Below are positions 7,967-15,914 of a DNA stretch of 64,000 bases, in pieces. Position numbers and translations under genes: made by a program. Where the stretch lies: assembly GCF_029948125.1 (NCBI RefSeq), contig NZ_JASAMB010000014.1, positions 1 to 64,000 of the forward strand, written 5' to 3'. Source of the DNA: Catellatospora sp. KI3 (GTDB lineage: Bacteria; Actinomycetota; Actinomycetes; Mycobacteriales; Micromonosporaceae). Numbering within the stretch: the stretch's first letter is position 1; each line of letters opens with the position of its first letter. The notes beneath the pieces are model-generated. The model was not told where the DNA came from, did no database searches, and saw only the letters and a program-made list of their open reading frames with translations.

Positions 7967-8727
7967 GCACGGTCATCCGCCCGTACGGCGACACCACCGG
8001 CGACGGTATGACCCAGGTCAGTTTCACGTTGCCGCTGCCGCACGACAAGAAGGCCGAAGGCGCGGCGTTGCAGCTGGCGGGCAAGATGGGCCTGGACCCG
8101 GCGATGCTGGTGCACGCCAAGCAGATGGGTGACGGGTTCACGTTCTTCGTCGTGTACGGGTCGGTGCGGCACCTGGTGGAGCTGGACAAGGTGCAGGTCG
8201 TGGAGCGGGACTTCCCGCTGTTGGGCGCCAAGGAGGTCAACACGGTCGTCAAGCAGAAGCTGCGCCGCAAGCTGTCGGTGGTCGGGGCGACGATCGGCAC
8301 CGACGCGCACACCGTCGGCATCGACGCGATCCTCAACGTCAAGGGCATCGCCGGCGAGAAGGGCCTGGAGTACTACCGGGAGCTGAAGGTCGTCAACATG
8401 GGCGCGCAGGTGACGGTGCCGGAGCTGGTCGCGGCCGCGAAGGCGGAGAAGGCCGACGCGGTGCTGGTGTCGCAGGTGGTGACGCAGCGCGACGCGCATC
8501 TGCACAACACGCGGGAGATGTCGGCGGCGTTCCGGGAGGCGATGCCGGCCGACAGGCGGCCGCTGCTGATCGTCGGCGGGCCGCGCTTCGACGAGCTGAT
8601 GGCCGGTGAGCTGGGCGTGGACCGGATCTTCGGCCGTGGTACGACCCCGCGGGAGGTCGCCAGCTACCTGGTGCACGCCCTGATCACGCAGCGCGCCGAG
8701 CGCAAGAAGGAGAAGACGGCAGCATGA
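7963..8727 (+). CDS. kamE: Lysine 5,6-aminomutase beta subunit (B12-binding)
   Basis: This 254-residue subunit carries the base-off/His-on cobalamin motif DxHxxG in GTDAHTVGID, preceded by the lysine-rich region KQKLRRKLS where the family holds the PLP-binding lysine. An N-terminal dimerisation domain and a C-terminal Rossmann-like B12 domain fill the usual length. It works with KamD. The start GTG 7963 overlaps the kamD stop by four bases, and its own stop overlaps the next start in ATGA. Confidence 0.92.
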   Translation: MSTVIRPYGDTTGDGMTQVSFTLPLPHDKKAEGAALQLAGKMGLDPAMLVHAKQMGDGFTFFVVYGSVRHLVELDKVQVVERDFPLLGAKEVNTVVKQKLRRKLSVVGATIGTDAHTVGIDAILNVKGIAGEKGLEYYRELKVVNMGAQVTVPELVAAAKAEKADAVLVSQVVTQRDAHLHNTREMSAAFREAMPADRRPLLIVGGPRFDELMAGELGVDRIFGRGTTPREVASYLVHALITQRAERKKEKTAA

Positions 8728-9104
8728 GTGTCGGATTGAATGTGACGCACCGCCGGTATGTGCCGTACAGCCACGCCCACTACGCGGGCGACCTCGTCGA
8801 CGGCGCGTACGCCCTCGCCGCGTTCGGGGATGTGGCGACGGAGGTGTGCATCCGCACCGACGGTGACGAGGGCCTGTTCGCGTCGTACTCCGATGTGCAG
8901 TTCAAGGCGCCGATGCGGGCCGGGGACGTGCTGGAGGTCTCCGCGACGGTGACCCGGATGGGGACCCGCAGCCGCACCATCGACTTCGAGGCGCGGGTGG
9001 TGTGCCGGGGGCGGCCGGACGTGTCGGAGTCGGCGGCGGAGGTCCTGGACCCGCCGGTGGTCGCGGTGACGGCGACCGGCACCGTGGTCGTACCGAAGAA
9101 GTGA
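8724..9104 (+). CDS. kal: 3-aminobutyryl-CoA ammonia lyase (hotdog fold)
   Basis: The 126-residue single-domain hotdog protein matches Kal in size and position. Kal eliminates ammonia from L-3-aminobutyryl-CoA to give crotonyl-CoA. The central helix region around GDLVDGAYALAAFGDVATE and the following strand FASYSDVQFKAPMRAGD are typical of hotdog thioesterase/dehydratase folds. The start overlaps kamE by four bases and the gene ends one base before the MutL-like gene. The function rests largely on this neighbourhood; alone it could be called only a MaoC/hotdog-like protein. Confidence 0.75.
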   Translation: MSVGLNVTHRRYVPYSHAHYAGDLVDGAYALAAFGDVATEVCIRTDGDEGLFASYSDVQFKAPMRAGDVLEVSATVTRMGTRSRTIDFEARVVCRGRPDVSESAAEVLDPPVVAVTATGTVVVPKK

Positions 9105-9105
9105 C

Positions 9106-10437
9106 GTGCTGATCTGCTGCGTCGACGTCGGGTCGACGTTCACGAAGGCGGCGCTGGTCGACACCGGCGACGGGCGGCTGGTCGCCACGGGCAGCCACCG
9201 CACCACCGTCGGCACCGACGTGCTGCACGGCCTGGACGCGGCCGTGGCCGCGACGGGGCACCGCCCCGACGGGCTGCTGGTGTGCTCGTCGGCCGGCGGG
9301 GGCCTGCGCCTGGCTGTCGTCGGGTACGAGCGTCTCGTGACGGCGCAGGCCGGGCACCGGGTCGGCCTGTCGGCCGGGGCGAGGGTCGTCCACGTCGCCG
9401 CCGGGATCCTCGACCGCGACGGCCTGGCCGCGCTGCGGGCCGCCCGGCCGGACGTGGTGCTGCTGGTCGGCGGCACCGACGGCGGTGACGTCGACACGGT
9501 CACCGCCAACGCGACCCGGCTGGCCAGGGCCCGCTGGCGGGTCCCGGTGGTCCTGGCGGGCAACGCCGACTGCCGCCAGGAGCTGCACGACCTGCTCGCC
9601 GGCGCCGGGGTGCCGACGGTGGCGGTGGCCAACGTGCTGCCCGCGATCGGGGCCCTGGACCCGGGTCCGGCGCGGGCGGCGATCCGGCAGGTGTTCCTGC
9701 AGCACGTCATCGGCGGCAAGAAGCTGTCCCGGGGGCCCCGGTTCGCGTCGCTGGTGCGGGCGGCGACCCCGGACGCGGTCCTGTCGGGCGTGGAGCTGCT
9801 GGCGGCGAGCCTGGGCCAGGACCTGCTGGTCGTCGACGTCGGCGGGGCCACGACCGACGTGTACTCGGTGCTGATCCCCGACGCCGAGCACCTGGCCGGG
9901 GTCCGCGACGAGGTCGCCGGGGTGCTGTGGGCGGCCCGGACGGTCGAGGGGGACCTGGGGATGCGCTGGTCGGCGCCGGGGGTCGTCGCGGCGGCGGTGG
10001 GGGAGAAGCTGCTGCCGCACGACGACACCCACGCCCTGGCGCAGGCCGCGGACCTGCGGGCCGAGCATCCCGGGTTCGTCGCCGACAGTGCGCTGGAGCA
10101 GGCCGTCGACTGGCGGCTGGCCGAGCTGGCGGTGGCTGTGGCGCTGCGCCGCCACGCCCGCGGTGAGGCGGTCGTGGCGGGCGGGCCGCGCCGCGGCGGC
10201 CGGGACCTGCGGGACGTGGCGCTGGCGATCGGGTCGGGCGGGGTGCTGCGGCACAACCCGCCGCAGGTCGCGCAGCGGATCATGGCGGCGGGGCTGACCG
10301 ACAGCGCGGGCGGGTGGCCGCTGCCGCGGGCGCCGCGCACGGTCGTCGACGCGTCCTACATCCTGGCCGCGGCGGGACTTCTCGCGGCCGAACATCCGGC
10401 CGCCGCGGCGGCCCTACTCGCCGCTGAGCTGCGGTGA
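9106..10437 (+). CDS. MutL-like ASKHA ATPase, likely aminomutase reactivase
   Basis: The 443-residue protein belongs to the glutamate mutase MutL family of actin/hexokinase-fold ATPases. The phosphate-1 loop is CVDVGSTFTKAALVD and the phosphate-2 loop is VVDVGGATTDVYSV. Related proteins sit beside B12-dependent aminomutases and are thought to exchange damaged cobalamin. Here it is the last gene of the kdd-kamDE-kal operon, so reactivation of KamDE is the natural inference. The start GTG 9106 is one base after the kal stop. No MutS-like second subunit is present. Confidence 0.8.
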   Translation: MLICCVDVGSTFTKAALVDTGDGRLVATGSHRTTVGTDVLHGLDAAVAATGHRPDGLLVCSSAGGGLRLAVVGYERLVTAQAGHRVGLSAGARVVHVAAGILDRDGLAALRAARPDVVLLVGGTDGGDVDTVTANATRLARARWRVPVVLAGNADCRQELHDLLAGAGVPTVAVANVLPAIGALDPGPARAAIRQVFLQHVIGGKKLSRGPRFASLVRAATPDAVLSGVELLAASLGQDLLVVDVGGATTDVYSVLIPDAEHLAGVRDEVAGVLWAARTVEGDLGMRWSAPGVVAAAVGEKLLPHDDTHALAQAADLRAEHPGFVADSALEQAVDWRLAELAVAVALRRHARGEAVVAGGPRRGGRDLRDVALAIGSGGVLRHNPPQVAQRIMAAGLTDSAGGWPLPRAPRTVVDASYILAAAGLLAAEHPAAAAALLAAELR

Positions 10438-10485
10438 CGAGTCCCCGGACGGGTAATGGTCACGCTGCGTGCACGCGTGCTCAAA

Positions 10486-10515
10486 TTGACCCGGCGGTGG
10501 GCTCACGCGTACCGT
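10486..10515 (+). promoter_or_regulatory. Candidate promoter TTGACC-N18-TACCGT
   Basis: A TTGACC -35 box (10486-10491), an 18-bp spacer and a TACCGT -10 box (10510-10515) stand in the 352-bp gap between the MutL-like gene and lnt. Transcription would start near 10522 and meet a strong hairpin at 10681-10705. It could drive a short RNA or a long leader for lnt. Confidence 0.4.
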
Positions 10516-10521
10516 CGTAAG

Positions 10522-10705
10522 GTCCTCCGCCGCAGCGATCGGCTCGATCCACTCGGTTCGATGGTGCGGCAGGCGGTGAGGCGGTGGCCAGTAGACAACG
10601 ATCCGACGCCGGGCAGCCGGCCAGGCGCGGATCGGCCCGAAGGTCACCGGCCGCGGCCGCTTGCAGGAGTTGGGGAGTGCGGGGCGCGGCCGTCGGCCGC
10701 GCCCC
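10522..10705 (+). ncRNA. Possible ~185-nt transcript between promoter and hairpin
   Basis: The region between the promoter-like boxes and the hairpin has no open frame with both a ribosome-binding site and the usual third-position G/C bias. It is therefore a candidate non-coding RNA or attenuated leader. It is defined only by its flanking signals; I see no match to a known RNA family. Confidence 0.2.
10681..10705. terminator. Hairpin, 11-bp perfect stem
   Basis: The stem GGGGCGCGGCC pairs perfectly with its partner across a 3-base loop and is followed by a short ATTCTT stretch. It probably ends the upstream transcript ahead of lnt. Confidence 0.6.
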
Positions 10706-10792
10706 GATTCTTGTGTAGCCTGGGCCGCACCCCGGGTGTGATCTTCGGCCGGGGCGGCGCTCCGCGCCCGGCTGCGACAGATAGGTGATGTG

Positions 10793-12454
10793 GTGACGGT
10801 GCAGACCCTCGCCCCCGCGACCCCGCCCAGCCCGTCCGCGCCCGCCCCGGGCGGTCGGCGGCTGTGGCCTGCGCTGGTGCTGGCGGTGCTGTCCGGGCTG
10901 GCGCTGCTGGTGTCGTTCCCGCCGTACGGCCTGTGGTGGGCCGCGCCGCTCGGGGTCGCCGGGCTGGCGCTGGCGGTGCACGGTCGGCGGCTGCGCGCCG
11001 GCGCCGGACTGGGGCTGATCACCGGCCTGGTGTTCTTCGCGCCGCTGCTGTCGTGGACGAACCTGCACGTCGGGTACGCGCCGTGGCTGCTGCTGGCCGT
11101 GTTCCAGGCCACGTACCTGCTGCTGCTGGGCATGGCCCTGGCGTGGGCCAGCCCGCTGGCGGCCCGCCGCCCGGGGCTGTGGCCGCCGGCGGTGGCGCTG
11201 CTGTGGACGGCGCAGGAGGCGCTGCGCGACCGGGCCCCGTTCGGCGGCTTCCCGTGGGGCAGGCTCGCGTTCAGCCAGGACGACGCCCCGACGCTGATGC
11301 TGGCCCGCCTCGGCGGCGCCCCGCTCGTCACGTTCGCGGTGGCGCTCGCCGGTGGCCTGCTGGCCGCCGCGTGGCTGGCCCTGCGCCCGGCTGCCGCCGA
11401 TCCGGCCGGGTCTGCGGCAGGGCCCGGCCCGGCCCGGCCGGTGGGCGGCCCGCGCCGTGGCGCCGTGGCCGCGTACGCCGGTGCCGCGCTGGCGGTGGTC
11501 GGCGTCGGGCTGGCCGTGCCCGCCGCGCGGCCCGACGGGGCGCCGGTGACCGTCGCGATCGTGCAGGGCAACGTGCCGCGCCTCGGGCTGGACTTCAACG
11601 CCCAGCGGCAGGCGGTGCTCAACAACCACGCCCGCGCCACCGTCGACCTGGCCCGCCGCGTCGCCGCGGGTGAGACCGCCCGCCCCGACCTGGTGATCTG
11701 GCCGGAGAACGCCTCCGACATCGACCCGCTGCGCAACATCGACGCCGCCGCCGCGATCGACGAGGCCGCCACCGCGATCAACGCCCCGATCCTGGTCGGC
11801 GCGGTCCTGTCCGGCCCCGGAGCGGGCCAGTCGCGCAACGCGGGCCTGGTGTGGCTGCCGCGCCAGTCGACGTACGGGCCGCCCGCGCAGATGTACCTCA
11901 AGCAGCATCCGGTGCCGTTCGCCGAGTACCTGCCGCTGCGCCCGATCGTCGAACCGATCGCGCAGGCCATCACCAACCAGGCGAAGCTGCTGCGCACCGA
12001 CTTCGTCGCCGGGACCGCCCCCGGGGTGCTGACGCTGGGCCCGGCGAAGGTCGGCGACGTCATCTGCTTCGAGGTCGCCTACGACGACGTCGTCAACGCG
12101 ACCGTCCGGTCCGGGGCGCAGCTGCTGGCGGTGCAGACCAACAACGCGACGTTCGACGTGGCCGAGGCGACGCAGCAGCTGGCGATGGTGCGGCTGCGGG
12201 CCGTCGAGCACGGCCGCGACAGCCTCATGGCCTCAACAGTCGGTGTGTCCGGTTTTGTAACTGCTGACGGTTCTGTGCATGATGCAACTGAATTCAATAC
12301 CGAAGCGGTGGTGGTACGGCAGCTGCGGCTGGGCACCGGGTCAACGCTGGCGACCAGGGTGGGCGCGTGGCCGGAGGCCGCCGCGGCGCTGGGCGCGGCG
12401 CTGGTGCTGGCCGGAGCGGGTGTGCTGCGCCGGCGCCGGAAGCGCGGAGCGTGA
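10793..12454 (+). CDS. lnt: Apolipoprotein N-acyltransferase
   Basis: The 553-residue membrane enzyme adds the third acyl chain to lipoproteins at the outer face of the cytoplasmic membrane. About six hydrophobic segments (residues 20-240) precede a nitrilase-fold domain. The Glu-Lys-Cys triad is visible in WPENASDID, YLKQHPVPFAEY and VICFEVAYDD. GTG 10793 follows an AGGTGA ribosome-binding site; GTG 10790 is an alternative. It is followed by a Dpm1-like gene, as in mycobacteria, where the two activities are linked. Odd: codons covering 12231-12306 use A/T-ending bases far more than the rest of the gene. Confidence 0.92.
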   Translation: MTVQTLAPATPPSPSAPAPGGRRLWPALVLAVLSGLALLVSFPPYGLWWAAPLGVAGLALAVHGRRLRAGAGLGLITGLVFFAPLLSWTNLHVGYAPWLLLAVFQATYLLLLGMALAWASPLAARRPGLWPPAVALLWTAQEALRDRAPFGGFPWGRLAFSQDDAPTLMLARLGGAPLVTFAVALAGGLLAAAWLALRPAAADPAGSAAGPGPARPVGGPRRGAVAAYAGAALAVVGVGLAVPAARPDGAPVTVAIVQGNVPRLGLDFNAQRQAVLNNHARATVDLARRVAAGETARPDLVIWPENASDIDPLRNIDAAAAIDEAATAINAPILVGAVLSGPGAGQSRNAGLVWLPRQSTYGPPAQMYLKQHPVPFAEYLPLRPIVEPIAQAITNQAKLLRTDFVAGTAPGVLTLGPAKVGDVICFEVAYDDVVNATVRSGAQLLAVQTNNATFDVAEATQQLAMVRLRAVEHGRDSLMASTVGVSGFVTADGSVHDATEFNTEAVVVRQLRLGTGSTLATRVGAWPEAAAALGAALVLAGAGVLRRRRKRGA

Positions 12455-12479
12455 CCGGGGCGACATGAGGGAGGCCCGC

Positions 12480-13265
12480 GTGGGCGAGGCAGACGGCGGC
12501 GACGGCTACCCGGGCGTGGGCCGGGTCCTGGTGATCATCCCGACGTACAACGAGAAGGAGAACGTCGCCTCGATCGTCGGGCGGGTCCGCGCGGCGACCC
12601 CGCAGGTCGACATCCTGATCGCCGACGACAACAGCCCCGACGGCACCGGCGCGATCGCCGACGCGATGGCCGCCGCCGACCCGCGGATCAAGGTCCTGCA
12701 CCGGCCCGGCAAGCAGGGCCTCGGTGCTGCGTACATCGCCGGGTTCGGGTGGGCCGACGAGCACGGCTACGACGCGGCCGTGGAGATGGACGCCGACGGC
12801 TCGCACGCCCCCGAGCAGCTGCCGCTGCTGCTGGACGCGCTGCGCGGCGCCGACGCGGTCATCGGGTCGCGGTGGACCCGCGGCGGCAGGGTCGTCAACT
12901 GGCCGCTGCACCGGCTGCTGCTCTCGCGCGGAGGCAACCTGTACACCCGGACCGTGCTGGGCATGGGGGTGCGTGACGCGACCGGCGGGTACCGGGCGTA
13001 CCGTACCGACGTCCTACGCAAGATCGAGGTCGAGACGGTGGCGTCGCAGGGCTACAGTTTCCAGGTCGAGCTGACCTGGCGGACGTTCCGCCACGGCTTC
13101 CGGATCGTGGAGGTCCCGATCACCTTCGCCGAGCGCGAGCACGGCGCGAGCAAGATGAGCGGGTCTATCGTGAAAGAGGCGCTGTGGCGGGTGACCGTGT
13201 GGGGTGCGCAGGCTCGGCGGGACGCGCTGCGGCGCGCGTTCAAGCCAGGCGACCGCTGGCCGTGA
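12480..13265 (+). CDS. Polyprenol-phosphate mannosyltransferase (Dpm1/Ppm1-like)
   Basis: The 261-residue GT2 glycosyltransferase has IIPTYNEKENV, the DDNSPDGTG nucleotide-binding motif, the metal-binding MDADGSH motif and the EHGASKMSG end motif of dolichol-phosphate mannosyltransferases. It makes polyprenyl-phosphomannose for glycosylation of exported proteins or lipoglycans. GTG 12480 has a perfect AGGGAGG five bases upstream and is preferred; ATG 12465 overlaps that site. There are no membrane helices at the C terminus. It lies 25 bp after lnt, forming an lnt-ppm pair. Confidence 0.9.
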   Translation: MGEADGGDGYPGVGRVLVIIPTYNEKENVASIVGRVRAATPQVDILIADDNSPDGTGAIADAMAAADPRIKVLHRPGKQGLGAAYIAGFGWADEHGYDAAVEMDADGSHAPEQLPLLLDALRGADAVIGSRWTRGGRVVNWPLHRLLLSRGGNLYTRTVLGMGVRDATGGYRAYRTDVLRKIEVETVASQGYSFQVELTWRTFRHGFRIVEVPITFAEREHGASKMSGSIVKEALWRVTVWGAQARRDALRRAFKPGDRWP

Positions 13266-13289
13266 GGCCGGCGCGGAGGTGAATCGGAT

Positions 13290-13805
13290 TTGCGCAGGCT
13301 GCGGTGGGTTCCGGCGGCTGTCCTACTGGTCGGGGCGGTCGAGTTCCTGATCTTCCTGTGGCTGGCCGCGCAGATCGGGCCGCTGTGGGCGGTGCTGCTG
13401 GTGGCGGCCCTGTCGGTGCTGGGGATCGTGCTGATGCGCCGGGAGGGCATGGCCGGATGGCGGCGGCTGCGGGCGGCCCGGCAGGGCGGCGACCCGCGCG
13501 GGGAGCAGGCCCTGGACGCGGTCGTCGGGTTGGCCGCGGCGCTGCTGCTGGTCATCCCGGGGCTGCTGACCGGGCTGCTGGGGCTGCTGCTGCTGATCCC
13601 GCCGGTGCGGGCCGCGGTCCGGGCGCGGGCCCGCGCGGCGACCGAGAAGCGGATCCCGGCCGGTACGGCCAACAGCGTCTTCGGGCCGCGCCGGGTGCGG
13701 GTGAGCACGACCACCCCGCAGCACCCGCCCGCGCAGCAGCCGGGCCCGAATCCGGCGCCCGCGGCCGGGCCGCCGGAGGTCATCGAGGGTGAGATCGTCG
13801 ACTGA
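13290..13805 (+). CDS. fxsA: FxsA family membrane protein
   Basis: The 171-residue protein has two N-terminal hydrophobic helices, an amphipathic central part (LMRREGMAGWRRLRAARQGGDP) and a long hydrophobic stretch ending IPPVRAAVRARA, the usual layout of FxsA. A proline-rich tail follows. FxsA influences phage F exclusion in E. coli; its cellular role in actinobacteria is unknown. The start is TTG 13290, set by GGAGGTGA seven bases upstream. It is probably last in the lnt-ppm-fxsA operon, before a strong terminator. Confidence 0.85.
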   Translation: MRRLRWVPAAVLLVGAVEFLIFLWLAAQIGPLWAVLLVAALSVLGIVLMRREGMAGWRRLRAARQGGDPRGEQALDAVVGLAAALLLVIPGLLTGLLGLLLLIPPVRAAVRARARAATEKRIPAGTANSVFGPRRVRVSTTTPQHPPAQQPGPNPAPAAGPPEVIEGEIVD

Positions 13806-13828
13806 TCCCGCCGCTGGAACATATGCGA

Positions 13829-13858
13829 AAGGCGCCCCGGGCGGACCCGGGGCGCCTT
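13829..13858. terminator. Bidirectional terminator between fxsA and rbpA
   Basis: A 13-bp perfect stem (AAGGCGCCCCGGG and its complement) with a 4-base loop and A/T-rich ends lies between the convergent fxsA and rbpA genes and can serve both. Confidence 0.85.
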
Positions 13859-13877
13859 CTCGGTTATCAGGGCGCGG

Positions 13878-14216
13878 TCAGCGGCCGCGCTTGGTGCGGA
13901 CCTCGGCCAGGCGCTCGTTGAGGATCTCCTCGAGCTCCTCGATGGAGCGGCGCTCCAGCAGCATGTCCCAGTGCGTGCGCGGCGGCTTGACCTTCTTCTG
14001 CTCCGGCTCGGTGCCGTCGACCAGCCGGGCGACGCTGCCGTCGAACTTGCACTCCCACATCGACGGGACCTCGGCGTCGACGGCGAACGGCACCTCGAAG
14101 CGGTGGCCGTTGGCGCACTGGAATTCGCGGGTCTGCCGGGGCGCGAGTTCGGTGTTGCGGTCCGACTCGTAGCTGACGGCTCCCAGTCGGCTTCCCCGCA
14201 GCATGCGCTCGCCCAT
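13878..14216 (-). CDS. rbpA: RNA polymerase-binding protein RbpA
   Basis: The 112-residue protein is the actinobacterial transcription activator that binds RNA polymerase and the principal sigma factor and stabilises the open complex. The N-terminal GSRLGAVSYESDRN segment, the core QCANGHRFEVPF...WECKFDG and the C-terminal sigma-interaction helix EELEEILNERL are all present. ATG 14216 has GAGGAG about five bases upstream. A SigR-type promoter lies 40 bp upstream, in keeping with rbpA belonging to the thiol-stress SigR regulon in Streptomyces. Confidence 0.97.
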   Translation of the reverse strand: MGERMLRGSRLGAVSYESDRNTELAPRQTREFQCANGHRFEVPFAVDAEVPSMWECKFDGSVARLVDGTEPEQKKVKPPRTHWDMLLERRSIEELEEILNERLAEVRTKRGR

Positions 14217-14255
14217 ACCAGCTCCTCACGTTTGGAAACGACTTCCGGGTGGTGC

Positions 14256-14281
14256 AACACGCCGCGGCTGGGCAAGATTCC
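14256..14281 (-). promoter_or_regulatory. SigR-type promoter GGAAT-N18-GTT for rbpA
   Basis: On the minus strand GGAAT (14277-14281) is followed by exactly 18 bases and GTT (14256-14258). This equals the published SigR/SigH consensus GGAAT-N18-GTT. The expected start of transcription is about 33 bases before the rbpA ATG. The match is direct; use by a SigR-like factor is inferred from Streptomyces. Confidence 0.8.
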
Positions 14282-14413
14282 CTCTTTGGTGACGCAGCGT
14301 GTCGTAGAACTGTAGCGGTATCGGATTCGTGAGACAGCCTCACCCGTACCCCGGACCGCGATATCGTCCGTTTGAAGACGTTTTGCGGGGAACATCACCT
14401 CCGAGGGGACGCG

Positions 14414-15901
14414 ATGGCGACCAGCACGGCGCCGGCCGCAAAGCCGGTCAAAACCTGGATGGGCCACCCCGGCGGGCTCGTCGTGCTGTTCCTCACCGAG
14501 ATGTGGGAGCGGTTCAGCTTCTACGGCATGCGGGCCATCCTCACCCTCTTCCTGGCCGCCTCGGCGACCGTCGGCGGCTTCGGGATGACCGCGGCGTCGG
14601 CGGCGGTGCTGTACTCCATCTACAACTCGATGGTCTACTTCATGGCCCTGCCCGGCGGCTGGATCGCCGACCGGCTCATCGGCACCCGCCGCAGCGTCCT
14701 GTACGGCGGCATCGTCATCGCACTGGGTCACTACGCGCTGGCGGCCGGGTCCAAGGCCATGTTCTACCTCGGCCTGGTCCTCATCGTGCTCGGCACCGGC
14801 CTGCTCAAACCCAACATCTCCGCCATGGTCGGCGAGCTGTACGACAAGCACCCGGAGATGCACGAGTCGCGGCGCGACGCGGGCTTCACCCTGTTCTACC
14901 TCGGCATCAACCTGGGCGCGTTCATCGCCCCGCTGCTGACCGGCTACTTCGCGGCCAAGAACGACTGGCACCTGGCGTTCGGCATCGCCGCGGTCGGCAT
15001 GACCCTGGCCGTCATCCAGTACATCTTCGGCCACCGGCGGCTGGAAGGGGTCGGGCTCAAGGCCCACAAGCCGCTGCTGAGCCACGAACGCAGCAGACTG
15101 CTCAAGATCGCCGCCGTGGTGGTGGCGGTCGTCGCGGTGCTGCTGATCGCCGATGTGGCCGCCGGCACGTTCAAGGCCGACCACGTCATCAACGCGCTGA
15201 CGCTGATGGCGCTGGTCGTGCCCGCGGCCTACTTCCTGATGATGTTCCGCGACAGGTCGCTGACCACCCAGGAACGCTCCCGCGTCAGCGCCTACGTGTG
15301 GATCTTCATCGGGGCGGCGCTGTTCTGGATGATCTACGACCAGGCGGGCAGCCTGGTGAACCTGTTCACCGAGACCGACGTCGACCGGCAGGTCGGCAGC
15401 TTCGAGATCCCCACCGCCTGGTTCCAGTCCATCAACCCGGTGCTGATCCTGCTGCTGGCGCCGCTGTTCGCGTGGACGTGGACCAGGCTCGACCGGCGCC
15501 AGCCCGGCACCCCGGTCAAGTTCTCCTGGGCGCTGCTGGGCATCGGCCTGTCGTTCCTGGTCATGGGCGCCGCCGGGGCCGCCGCCGGCCGCGGCCTGAT
15601 CTCCCCGTGGTGGATCGTGCTCGTCTACTTCATCCAGACCTGCGCCGAGCTGCTGCTCAGCCCCGTCGGCCTGTCGGTCACCACCAAACTCGCCCCGCTG
15701 CGCTACGCCAGCCAGGTCATGGGCCTGTGGTTCCTGGCCAGCTCCGCCGGCAACGCCCTCAACACGTGGGTCACCCCACTGGCCGAGAAGCTGCCCGCGG
15801 GCGTCTACTACGGCGGCCTGGGCCTGCTGGCCATCGCGGTCGGCATCTGCTTCTGGTTCGGCTCGCGCAGGATCGGCCGGCTGATGCACGGCGTGCACTG
15901 A
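14414..15901 (+). CDS. POT family proton-coupled peptide transporter
   Basis: The 495-residue protein is a proton-dependent oligopeptide transporter (PTR2/DtpT type). The proton-coupling motif appears as EMWERFSFYGM in helix 1, and GGWIADRLIGTRRSV and the family signature region LGINLGAFIAPLLTG follow. About 12-14 hydrophobic helices span residues 20-485. It imports di- and tripeptides. ATG 14414 has GAGGGG seven bases upstream. It is divergent from rbpA and is followed 13 bp later by a TPR-like gene, perhaps co-transcribed. Confidence 0.9.
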   Translation: MATSTAPAAKPVKTWMGHPGGLVVLFLTEMWERFSFYGMRAILTLFLAASATVGGFGMTAASAAVLYSIYNSMVYFMALPGGWIADRLIGTRRSVLYGGIVIALGHYALAAGSKAMFYLGLVLIVLGTGLLKPNISAMVGELYDKHPEMHESRRDAGFTLFYLGINLGAFIAPLLTGYFAAKNDWHLAFGIAAVGMTLAVIQYIFGHRRLEGVGLKAHKPLLSHERSRLLKIAAVVVAVVAVLLIADVAAGTFKADHVINALTLMALVVPAAYFLMMFRDRSLTTQERSRVSAYVWIFIGAALFWMIYDQAGSLVNLFTETDVDRQVGSFEIPTAWFQSINPVLILLLAPLFAWTWTRLDRRQPGTPVKFSWALLGIGLSFLVMGAAGAAAGRGLISPWWIVLVYFIQTCAELLLSPVGLSVTTKLAPLRYASQVMGLWFLASSAGNALNTWVTPLAEKLPAGVYYGGLGLLAIAVGICFWFGSRRIGRLMHGVH

Positions 15902-15914
15902 GGAACGGAGTCTG

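Noticed and set aside
10456..10788. 110-codon open frame between the MutL-like gene and lnt
   Set aside because: Codon third positions are mixed, it runs through the strong hairpin at 10681-10705, no ribosome-binding site is seen and no family is recognised.
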